64,000 bases of DNA from Jacaranda mimosifolia (Eukaryota > Streptophyta > Magnoliopsida > Lamiales > Bignoniaceae), in NCBI GenBank assembly GCA_018894105.1, contig CM032131.1:19139578-19203577 (forward strand), read 5' to 3'. A program made the translations under genes and the position numbers. Every line of letters begins with the position of its first letter. The stretch's first letter is position 1. Below the pieces are notes generated by a model. The model did no database searches. It was not told the origin of the DNA and saw only the letters and a list, made by a program, of their open reading frames with translations. Below, one piece after another: positions 50,101-63,000 of this stretch.

Positions 50101-50975
50101 GCAAAAGAATAATATCATAAGGACCAAACTATTTTAAGCTATAAGGAAAAGGGGCACAAATAAGCACTAGTGACTGGTCGAACCTTTAGTCTTGTCTCGT
50201 ATAAACATTTGACAGTCGCCACTAGATCTGAAGGAGGTGTTTTCCCTTCACACAGTACATGAAGCACCTTCAAGTACAGCCAACAACTGCGTTTTAGAGA
50301 GAACTCAAGGCAAAAAGATATGAGATGTTCAGACAATTCGAGAAGACTGGGATAACCAACCTGAACCAATAAATGTTCACTTCCTTGTGGTGGATTAGAT
50401 ATTATATGAATCAATTGAGAATATGAAGACACAAGAGTCCTTATAAGCACAGGGATATGACGATGCACAGCCTAAATCAGTAAGGAAAATTTAGAAACAA
50501 GAGTAAAGCTGGAAACAGGCCTACTATATTCAAAACAGTAAAAAAAATCACCATACTCCAGGTAAGTAAAGAATAATGGTCTCCCCTTAGGATCTGAATG
50601 TAATACTTTCTTTCAACAGTAAGGATCAACATATACACTTTCTCACACAAATCAAAGATAAATCCTTTCACTAGAAGGCCAGTGATTAATTTTGGAATAC
50701 CTGCAAATGCTTTGAATTGCAAAGAGCAGTTTTCATAGTCTAATGGTAACAGAAAAGATCAGGAAAAGAGACAATGTAGTGTCAGGCTGATAAAAGACAA
50801 GGAATGTATGATAGCTGTGCTACCTCATTTGGAATGTCACTTTACAAATGATCTATGACATAAAACTACAAGACAAGATGCACTACATAAAAATTGGACA
50901 CCAGCACTGCAGAATAGTGCACAAACCTTTCTGTTCTATTAAGTATAAAGGCAAATTTAACACAAAAAATTGAAA

Positions 50976-51010
<35 letters not shown>

Positions 51011-54000
51011 GAAGGGAAAAAGGAAAACCACACATAACTGTGTCTTATATGTATATAAGTTTGTTAACTGAGATAAGAGGAAGGGACAAGGTTAAAATGC
51101 ATCAGTATATATTCTTCACTCAACCATCAGTGTATTTACAGTGCTACTATCTGCATCAAATATAGTAAGATATATCTACCTAATATACTATAAACCTACA
51201 CCACATAATATATCAGATTCATCACAGGTTCAATGTGCTATTCTTACAAAATGGAGAACATGTATCTATGATCCAAGCTCATCACAAAGGAATTTTACAC
51301 GAGTCACATGCAAAGCCTTGGTGAACAAATCGTCATTGGACAGTACATAGGAAGTTCTAACAATATTCTGCAGCATCTTTTCTCGCAAAAACATGGCAGT
51401 CCACCTTGATATACTTTGTTCTCTTGTGGAAGACTAGATCATTTGCACTATGGATTGCAGCTTGGTTGTCGCATGTTAATTTCATTGACTAGATTTGTTT
51501 AAACCCAAGATCATCCAAGAATTGCTTAGCCAGATCAATTCACAGGTAGTATATGCCATTCTGCTTCATCACTAGACCTGGACACCATACTTTGCTTTTT
51601 AACTTTTCCGGAGACCAAGTTAGCTCCAGCAAAAATGCAATAACCAGGAGTCAATCTTCTCAGTTATGGACCCAGATCCAATATAATCAAAATCCCTATA
51701 TCCAACAATATTAAGATATCAATGATTCTTATATAATAATCCCAAACCTAATGACTTTTTGTCTTAAAATTTCATGACTGCATGCTAATGATTGTTCAAG
51801 GAGAATTGAGAAATTGACTTATTATACTAATTGCGAATGAGATATCAGGTTGGGCAACACTCTAGTAGTTTAATTTCCCAACTAATCATGTATTTTTCTG
51901 GCTTATGTAATGGGTTCTCCCTTATCATCGGATTGATATTAACATCCATGCGAGAATCAACTAGCTTGGCTCCCAAGATACCAATTTCTATCAATAAATC
52001 AAGTGTGTACTTTCGCTGAGAGAGAGCAACACCGACGTGTTATCTAGCGACTTCGATTTCCATGAAATACTTCGATTGTCCTAAATCTTTAGGTTGAATT
52101 AAGATTGCAGAAACGACTACTTGTGAATCTCAGGGTTGTCATCCCCAATAACAACAATATTATCAACATTGAGAATCATACCCATAGATGCATGTGTGGG
52201 GAAGACATAATGGTCTACCGAACACTACTTCATGCCGAATGAGACTACTGCCTTAGTGAATCGACCAAAGTCAAACCAGACACAAGGAGATTGCTGTAAT
52301 CCGTATAGTGATGGGACGACACACCAACTCAAACACCCCCTGAACAATATACCTTGGGGTTTATAAATAATTCTTCTATGAGATCAGCATTCAAAAAGCA
52401 TTTTTAACATCCAATTACTGTAGTGGCCAAGATACCTGGCTTCTAAAAAGATAAAACAAATTGCTAGCAACAGAAGAAAGTATCACAATAACCCAAATAA
52501 AACGCCTGTGTGTATCCTTTAACCACAAGGTGTGCCTTGAGGCAATCAACTAAACTATCTGAGTTAACTTTTAGATATACACATTTTACAACCAACAGCA
52601 GTCTTAAGTGGGAGAAGACGAACAAGTATGAAGTACCAATCTGTGTGAGGGCACCTCATCTTGTTATCCATTGTGGTTTTCCAACTGGGATGTGAAAGTG
52701 CATCATTGATATTAATGGGAATAGAAATAAAGTCGATAGTGGAGATAAATAAAGAGAATGCAGGAGATAAATTTTGATAGCACAAAATTGGAGATAGGAT
52801 GAGAGATGCAAATAAGTTTACCTTTTCAGAGGAAATCAAAATGTCTAATTCTGAGATAAGTTGTGGATGAGGATTTGATGACAGAGAAGTTGATTCTGAA
52901 GGGCATGAAACACACGGAGCTAAGCTTGTGGTATCTCACCAAACATAAAAATGTGAAACAGACTGTCCACGGTCGGTGGGAAGGTCAAGGGTAAGGTTAT
53001 AGGTAAAGAAAAAACCGATTTTTCAAAGTTCAAATAAGTGTATGACTCAAAAGATAAAGTGTGAACTTAAAAAACGTGACATCAGCACTGTGAAAGAATT
53101 TGTGAAAGACTAGGTCATAGCAACAATCATCTTTTTGAGATCAAGAATATCCTAAGGATACACACTTAATAGACCACAGACTCAACTTATCTAGAGCAGG
53201 ACTCATATATGCAGTGGGTAAGTATGAATGTAGCTTCATTAAGAAGGAGGATAGAGTGAGGGGAGGCATTACTAACACCATAGAAGGCATACAATTAGTC
53301 ACGTAACATGCAGTGAGGACTGCATCACCTCAAAATCTGTTTAAGAACATGGGTATGAAACATCATAGTGCGAGTAACATCTAGAAAGTGCCTATTTTTA
53401 CTTGCTATTTTTCCTCTCAGCAACCCCACTCTGTTGGATGTGTAAGGACAAGAGCATTGACGAAGGATTCCATCATTTGCATGAATATATCAAATTGTTA
53501 GAGAAGTATTCCTTAGTATTATCACTTCAAAGTGTAGGTATAGAAATCAAATTAAGTTTTAATTTCAGCACGAAATATACAAAAAAAAAAAAAAAAACTC
53601 AGAACGGTCTTCCATTAAATAAAGCACCAAGAAAATCATTAACAAATGATACTTGTATCCGAAATCCTAACATAGACATGACGCGACGAGGACCCCAAAC
53701 ATCATAATGGACTACATGAAAAGGACGCAACGAACATTTAATTGTACAGGAACAAGAAGAAATGTGGTCATGTTTAGTTAACTGACACGACTCACTCACA
53801 ATATAGGGGCTGAGCAAGACTCAAACTTGGTGCCAACATTTTTAACTTGTAAAGGGAAGGGTGGCCAAAAGGACAGTGAATGTGAAGTGGTGAGGTGGAT
53901 CCATGACAGAAAGTGGGTAAAGGTGGTTTCATTACACAGTTTTTGAAATCCATGCCCTTCACCAATTACTCCCCCTTCTCCAAATCCTGAATGACAATGA

Positions 54001-57000
54001 AATTGGGAAAAAATATTAAGCTGTTTGGTTAATTTAAAGGAAAAATTAGGAATATAGACGATGGTTGATAAAAATAATGGTAAGGACTGTGGTACAGTCC
54101 AATGCCTTGGACTTTGGCCTAGGATCCATCAGCTAAGGTTGGAAAACAGAGATGGGAGAAAACTCTGGAATTACTTGTCATGTGACCTGATGGACCCGAA
54201 TCAAGTATCCAAAGTTTAGGGATATTTAAGGTAGAGAAAAGACAAATTTGGAGTTTACCTGGTGGGCAAGGTAAACATCAGGAAGATTGTGTGTTGGACA
54301 GATTGGTAATGAAAGAACTTGGCATATTCCTCCCTAAAATCACACCATTGGTGGCTAAGGAGGATGCTGAATGGTTAGGCTCTGAACATGCAAAAGATGT
54401 ATTAGCATATCGAGGACGCCTGCCATGTAAATCACAAGAAGTGGATCGTGTGTGATGAGGATAGCAATAGTAATCATATTTTTCATTACCATTCTCCTCA
54501 GCCACGACCAATGGTTATTATGGTCTCCTCGACTATTACCATAACCTCCTTGTCCATTATCTCAACCACTTACCTTGACCACTGCCATTACCCTATCCAT
54601 TATTGCATGCACTGTGCATTAGAAAGGACGTGTGTTGAGAGGGCAAGGTAGACCGATCGTCAATGGGATGTGCCTCCTGAAATAGATGATGAGTAGAGAA
54701 TTGTATTGCTTGAGGGTAAACCTCATCAAGGCTAAGTAGCTCAAAGCCCATAATAACCTAAGAGCAAAATGGTTGATAGTCGGGTGGTAGGACGGCCAAA
54801 AGTTGAAGGACTTCAAGTTGATCCCTCTACTTTTGCATAGTTGCAATATCAGCAAAATAGGAAACAGATTATTCCGCTCAGCAAAAATTCAAACTGAAAT
54901 TCCTAAAATGGTCTATTAAACCTGGACTATCCATGCAATTAGACTAATACTCAGTAGTAATCTTGTGCATGCAAAATCGCCTTGCTACTCCTGAAATTCA
55001 CAATAAATCTATAATAGAGGGCTCCATGGAGTTCCATAGCACGGACATGATCTAAAAGTCTCTTGCTTCCAGATGGCAATTGTTGGAGTTAGACTCTATT
55101 GTTGGGGGGATCAAATAATTATCTTTCACTAAACCTCCAATAAATACTTCAATCGAAATAGCCCAGTAATGATAATTACTACTGTTTAATTTGCGGTTAG
55201 TAATTTGAAAAGGAGAAATAGTTAACTTTTTCATCTCCATGAGGTCAAGTGGCCTACAAAAGAGAGAGAAAATAATTGAAGGCATGAAAGCAATAGGACA
55301 ACATTGCTGATTTTTTCTCAAAAGGCGCTGACTGGACGCTGATAATACTTATAAATGGCCGACTAAGCTGACTATACTGCTGACTGGGCACAACCAGTCA
55401 ACAAGTTATTATATATGTATATATAATAAATAAATAAATAAAAATCTGTCAAAGAGTGCCCTAGAGTGGAAAACAATAACAAAAGCAAACAGAAAGGTAC
55501 CCAACCAACACTATTTCATGAAAGAAAATAGAGTAGCTAGTCTTACCAATTTTACCCTGAGAGCTACCAAGCAAAGCAGCAAGGAACTACTGATTAATTA
55601 CAGAACTGTCAGGTACGGTTTTATTCCTTAACTGTATCCTTTAACCTGTGAAGTTTTGAGTTACCACCTCTATTGACTCTTTATCCTCTGATAGTGTCTT
55701 ACTGTGCCATTTCACGACCTTTTTATAAGGTTTTTTGAGCATTCTATGGCTCAAAGTAGTGAGCCAGGGCCTGTACAGAATAGTACAACGTATATTGCCC
55801 AGACCATGTTTGAATCCCGACAGCAGCTCCACTTAAATCCACCACCAATCTAGGCGAGAAATAGTGTGCCCATGCGATGGCAAGAAAACCAAAATGGCAT
55901 TGTGGTGCTCGTCTGACAGAGGATAAAGAAGAAACAAGACAGACAAACACCACCACCAGCAGGAGGGCGGCAAAACAAAGACAACTTTGAAGTGGGTGGA
56001 TTAAAGTTTGGCTCTAGATACATGTTTGAGATAAGAGGAGCATGAGGGATAAGATTCACTGGGTTAAAATGCAATTCAGTGTATATTCTTCACTCAACCA
56101 TGAGTTATTCATCGTGTTATTATTTACATCAGATATGAAGTGGGTGGATTAAAGTTTGGCTCTAGATAAATGTTAACTGAGATAAGAGGAAGCAATTCAG
56201 TGTATACTCTGCACTCAACCATGAGTTATTCATCGTGTTATTATTTACATCAGATATGGTAACATATATCTACTTAATATACTATGATACTTACACAAAA
56301 TAATATATATATCTACTTAATATACTATGATACTTACACAACATAATATATCATATTTATCACATGCTCAATATGCTATTATCAACAGAGTTGAGATATT
56401 AGAATGTATTTCTTAGAGTAACTAAATATATTTGATCAGAACTAGTTTTCAATCTAAATTATTTAATAACATTAATTACTCAGAGCTCCAAACATAACGA
56501 AAGTGACCACATCCGCAAGAAATTGGTCTCTAAAGCACTGAAAATGTCTTTTCCAGTGCATTTCAACTATGGTACCGGTCCTTTGGCTTTCTTCAAGTGT
56601 CATTAAGTACATTAAAAATAGTGAAGTTTCCAACATGATTACGGCTTTACATTGTCAATTCATATATGTGTATCTGATTATCCGTAAGTGTAGTTTGTAA
56701 AGACAGTAAATTTAAGCCACCACATAATAGATTTAGAGTTCTGTAATAAAAGATAACAGAAAGAGACCTGCTTAACAGCATTAGGGGCACGAGCATAGTT
56801 GTCAAACACCAGTTGAAGAAGACTTGGTTTCTGTAAGGAAACAAAAGCAACATCAGCCAGGAGATAAGTAACCCAAAAAGATATCCATTAGATCTCTTCT
56901 CAACTAAAGAAACCCATTCCACAACCTTTGTGCATAATGCAAAAAGCAAAGAAATGAGGCCCTGTGCTTGAGAAAAAGAAATTGAAGAATCATCCGGGGG

Positions 57001-60000
57001 TCCAGCTGGAGCACCCTTAGTAGAGCCATCTTGAGAAACTCCAGGCTCTGAAACTTGAGAACCACTTGTGGATGTTTCTTGGCTGTCCACCTAAAAAGGA
57101 TATTACACAAAGAGAATAAGTAAGAGGATATCAAAGATAAGCAAGTTTAGCCTTATACAGCTTAAAAAGTGTATTAAACTAAAGTGTAGGCATGAAACAT
57201 CTTTCCAAGTAGATCAGACAGAGTAGTGATAATGAAGGTCGTGTATCTAGGTGAAAGATAGAAACTTTAATAGGCTTTCGGTGGAGCCTTAATCAGTAAT
57301 ACTCGAAAAGTCAAAATCGAAAAAATAATCTCAACTAATTTTAATCTCCAAAGAGAGAGCAACTGTATGTGAGTTTTGCTAGACAGATATTTATTCGAAA
57401 ATAAGAACGGAGTGATAGTCTTTGTTGTGCTAGCCCTACCAATATCTTGAGATAGGTAATATTAGCAACCAACTTCAACAGCAAATAATAGCCTAGATTG
57501 CAGTAAGTCAGATGTGAGTCAGCAGTATTTCCATGCTCTTAAAAAGCCACAAGTTTATGAACATCGAAAGGAGATGTAAAGAATATATGCATTTGTAAGA
57601 TTGATTGACACTGTTAATTCATTGTCCCAAAAAAACTGTGTTAATCTACCAAATAAGCAATTCCAAGCATCTGACATCAATGTAAACTCTGCTAAAAATA
57701 CATTCCAGTTAGAAATTTTACAAGACAAAGCAGCATAGCATGTGCTGCATATGTATCAGCACATCAAGCATGAAGGAAGCAAAAAGAGACAGAATCTTCC
57801 CACCTCCTTTTTACCCAAAAGACAATAATGCAAACACATGAATGAATATTTGTAGGAATGGCTACAGGTTATCTGATACTTATTAATAATTGAAAAATAA
57901 ATCATAACAGTAAGTATTAAATTATAATAATAAGTATTGATAAATAATTGTATTTGTTTATAAATACATCATACCGAGTACTATACTTGTTAGTTTGACC
58001 CTTCATGGAGTTTTAAATAAGTTTTTTGTAACTCACAATATTGCCCTTAAAGTAGTGGTTGACAGAGTGGTATTCCTTCATTATTTGATTGAGAAAATAA
58101 GATTTGCAAAGAATTTTTATTTTAGGAAATAAAGTCTTATTTTTGGATGTCCCAAGAAAGAAATGAGTGCAATAAAATTCAGGAAAACGTGTATATATTG
58201 TAATACACTACATACACACACACAAATAGAAAAAGAGAGAGAGGGAGGGAGGGAGGGCATCTTCGCCAATTAAATTATATAATTCACTATACAAAATGAT
58301 TTGTAAGTTCAGAAATGGGCAAGTAGGTCTTCTCAATATATATTCAATCCATACCCATTATATGCTCTTGAGGATCTGGGTTTAGTACCCATTTACGCGC
58401 TTAATAAAAGCAGCCCATCCTGGCTGTCTATCCTTCAATTGAAAAACCAGACCTTTTCTTTGAATTAATGAAATTTGAAGAAATCAAATCCCATTAAACC
58501 CTTAAACAGAGTGAGAAGAATTATTCGTGAAACTAATATTTCCAAATGAATTATTTCAAAGAGAAAATTTCTTAATTTATAATAGGGTTGATTACCCAAA
58601 TGCCCTTGAGGTTTGGCTTAATTATGCAAAAATTCATAGATTTCACGAAATTATAAATTACCCCCCGACGCTGATGGCCTGCCGATTTGACGGTTTATGT
58701 GAAATGTCCAATTTATCCTTGGGTGAATTAAAAGAAGAGGAGAGGGGGACGAGCCCAAAAAAAAAAAAAAAACAGCAAAAGATACACAAAAACTGAAATG
58801 ACTTTAGACATTACAAAAATGACTAAAACGCCCATGAAATGGCGGTAAAAATAACAAAATAACCTCACTTAATGAAATTACAAAACTACACTAACATCAT
58901 TAATAGAAAATAAATATTACACAATAATTAAATGTTTATGTACCCCGCCACACACATACATATGTAATAAAATGTCCTATATATTATATAATATACTTAT
59001 ATTTTTATTTATACTTCATATACATAATATACATATACATATAGTATACTTATACAACTTCAGAACATATACATATAGTATACTTATACAACTTCAGAAC
59101 CCACCCACCACCCACCCCAGCCCCCCTACTGGCCAGATCTAGCCCCCGCAAAATCTGGCCATGGCCAAAACTAAGGGAAGGGTTGGGGTGGAATTGTATA
59201 CTTTTTAGAATATATTATTTATTTTTATTAATTAATTAAAATTTATAATTTTTACTTATTTATTCTTAATTAAAAATAAGATATATAAAAATTTAAAACA
59301 CTTTATTAATTAATTTATTTATTTTAGAACTGATATTACTTTAGTGATTCATTTAATTAAATTATTTCATATATGTTTGTTATTTTAATATTATTTAACA
59401 CGTACTTCAACTAATAAATATGTTTCTATTTAATTATGTAAATAAATTATTTTAGATATGTTTTACAATTTAACATTCTTTTTAAATCTTAGATTTTTAT
59501 TATTTTTTAATTAATTAATTAATTATTAGTATGATAATTATAACGCCCCGACCGAGATGTGTCTGCTTTCGTACGAGGCACTACTCAAATCTATTCTACA
59601 AGTCTTCTAAATAATAGAAAATACCTTTCCCAAGATCCAAAGTATTTAATTCCTACAAGCGATAGCCAATAAAGGTACAACTAGAAACTAAAATATCATA
59701 GATTATGAGTAGCTCTTCCACCCTCTCCATTACCTTAGGTATCATCTGGGTTAGTCTATTTTCGTCACTTGTTCTTGTCTGGAGTAAATAACAAAAGATA
59801 ACCATAGAATAACATAAGTCTAAATGACTTAACAAGATAATGTAGCAGTAATAACAGAGAGACAAGAAAATCATTATCCCTCCAAAGTACCGAGTGATCA
59901 GCTTGGATATTTAAATATTCATTAGACATAGCTAACCGCATGCCTGATCCCACTCATAGGCGGCTACCTCCAGCTAACCTACTGAGTAGGGATTATAAGT

Positions 60001-63000
60001 GCATCGCGCACGGATATCGGCCGAAAGATCTGTTACCACGGTCCGTTCCAACCAGCCGTCTTTTGTAACCGATCCCATGGCCCACCCCCAAGGATATTAA
60101 GTATAATCACTATTAATATTGAGCCTGTCCAACAACATAGAACTTAATGCGTCACTTCGCCATGTTAAGCATGCAATCACTAATTCAGCCCAAGCTGGTT
60201 TTAAGCTAGACATGGCGAGTAAAATACATATTTCGAAATCACTTTTCAGCTTCCTCAACACAATCGCCAAATTTCAGGTAAAGCGATATCAATCAATATC
60301 AACAGAAGCGTTAAGTGAAAAAGGACGATGTGGAGTACTATTTTCAACACATAAATTCCAAGAAATCAAGTGACCAAGATATATTAGCAAGTGTATATGT
60401 TTTTTCCCCAGTAAAGGAATCTCATACTATCGAGTATAAACTCACCTAGTAAATGCCGGGAAATCCCTAGTCGTATAGACACTCAAGTCCCGGCTTCCTA
60501 GTCGAACTGAGAACTGTCATGAGATAACTCAGGTCATCATCCTCCTATCAATCATCTGAATCTTAATTGTAAATATAGTTAGCGTCTTTGTTAAACTTAA
60601 GGTTATTCTGACACTCGAGTTCAATTCTATCTTATCTCAAATAGCCTTATTCTTCCCACCCCCTGATACTTCAATATTATAAGACTCTACTTACTCGAGC
60701 CTAATCATTCCCACTTCATTATCTTACTATTTTAACCATCTTAATAGTTTCATGGCATGGGCCAACTTAATCCTCAACTACCCCCAACAACTCCTATTTG
60801 TCACTTTACTTGTTTTACAGTATGCGATGAGGGTCCAGGAACCAATTAGATTCTATGAGTCGATCCAGCCCAAAATAGATAATTCATTCTTGTTCTAACA
60901 TTTATATAACTTAATCTTGTAATTTAAACTCAAATCTCTCCTCATAAAGTAACAGGTCATATTATTAAGTCCAGGGACATATACTTAAATCAATATTACT
61001 TAACTTACTAAACTTAATTCATGTAATTAATCCTTAATTCAACGCTTACAACATTACATCATTAGCCTGAGTCAAATTACAATTTGCTACACCCAATTTA
61101 ATGAACATCTGATCGAAATTGTAAAAATCAATCGAATTAATTTCGATATAAAATTTACCAAAATTGGATCGAATTGAGATCCAATCTCAAGCCGGGAATA
61201 GCCCAGACAAGTCTGAAACTAAATTCCGAGCAAACTACCCAGATGCCGCCGTCACGCGCCACCGCCAAAAATAGAATCAACACCACCACCACCAGATGCA
61301 CCTTGCTGAGGCGAACGGAACCCACAAATAAATTTTTCATTTCACCACTGTCTCGGCGGCCAATTTGACCAGAAACCCCTCAGCGAGCCCTAATGCCGCC
61401 GCTACCTCTCCAACCTTAATAACTCCTCCGTCTGTCGTTCAAACCTTGAATTGAGGGTACCAAAGTGATGCCCAGGAGCTTACGACCAAAACCCACGAAA
61501 GTCCTACCTCGTTACGCCACTGTACACCGGAGAACGACCAACCCTACCGCAAGCTCACCGCGGCGTCCTTGTTCCGATTGTTTCATCGGCCGTTTTCGGT
61601 CAAAATTGGTATGGGTGGATTCCTTGAGCTGAGGGTAGTCTTTTTATGTGGTTGGTTTCTAGTTTCCTAATGGTTTTCTAGCAATTCGCCATTGAGGCAG
61701 GTCTGGGGTAGCTTTTGGGAATTAGACAAACTTTTGTCCTTAATCCTATATCTATAAATATATTTTTCAACCTTCTCATTTTGACCCCAAAGCTTTCGAC
61801 CGCCTACAACGTTACCCCAAAACTTCTAACCACCTTTCACTTTGCCCCCTGTGCTTCAATTAAATCCTTCAACTTTTAATTCTTACACATTGACCCCTAA
61901 GATTTCTGTCTTTGGGCAATCAAGTCCAAATTTAATTATTTTAAGGTCCTCGTACTTTTGATTCCCTCACATTGACCCCCTAAATTTTATAATTTTTGTC
62001 AATCAAGTCCTTCTCTTGTTTACAATTTCACCCTCGATTATAAATTTTTAATTCTAGATTGCAATTGAATTTACTCCAAAATTAATCTAGCCAAATTTAT
62101 CACTTTCATATTTTATTTTATTTAGTATCTCAAAATTCAGGGTGTTACAATAATATAGATTTTTTATTTTTTAATTTTTTATCTTTATTAATAAATAGAT
62201 TCAACTAAATTTAATTATATTATTTTAGATGTGTTTATTATTAAATATTATAGAATATACAATTTAAAATTATTAAATTATGGTTATATAATAAGATAAT
62301 ATATTTTTAGTTTTATTTTTTAATATTTTACTTATTTTATTTCTTGATTAATAAGTAATTTCAACTCAATTTAATCAAATTATTTTAATTATATCTAATA
62401 TTTTAATATTACTGATCATTATTTAATCCAAAATTATAGAAGTTAATTTGTTTAAGAGATGAATGTAATATTTAGTTTATTAATTATTTAATTATTTTAT
62501 TTTTTAATTAATAAATAGTTTAATTAAACTGAATTAGATTATTTAACTAGAATTTAAAGATTATTCAGTATTTATGAAAGTTTATTAATAATAAAATATA
62601 TTTAAATTTATTACGAGTAATCTAAACAGTGTTAAGGTTACACTCTTATGGTATGAGAAATATTACAAATAGGTTCAAGGGTATTTGTCTAAAAAATAAC
62701 CATAACAGTAACCATGGGGCATTTATGGATTTTCCTACAAAAAATTTTATGATATCAGCAATTTCTCTAACAGAGACTAACGGACTTTGAAAAATGTGAA
62801 ACGAAGCAAAACATTAGGGGTGTATTTGTAATTTCGTCAAACCTGTGGGTTTTTGGGTAAATAGGCCAAACCTCAAGAGAGTCTAGGTATTAACCCTTTA
62901 TAATAACTTCATAGAACATTTTGGTTGACTGGATCAATCTAACATACTGACCGAGATATTAAATATTTAATGTTTCTCCTATCTAATAGCTTGAACTTTT

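Larger units (their letters stand above)
51062..56387 (-). mobile_element. Degenerate Ty1/copia retrotransposon in a symplekin intron
   Basis: LTRs lie at 56171-56387 (5' in element sense) and 51062-51248 (3'). In + orientation each starts 'tgttaactgagataagagga', and the right LTR ends 'tatcaaca'. The outer flanks 'aagtt' and 'gagtt' match at 4 of 5. The internal order gag, protease, integrase, reverse transcriptase, RNase H on the minus strand is the copia order. It occupies 5.3 of 6.3 kb of the intron 50472-56767 and has the same sense as the gene. All genes are broken, so it is inactive. Confidence 0.85.

Noticed and set aside
50139..50468. Single 109-codon exon reading across 50268-50360
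   Set aside because: Consensus splice sites and family sequence favour two exons; the run-on is reported as a possible retained intron instead.
61155..61368. Opposed 61- and 64-codon frames with basic C-terminal sequence
   Set aside because: They lie wholly inside the solo LTR at 59539-62149 and match no gag or pol protein.
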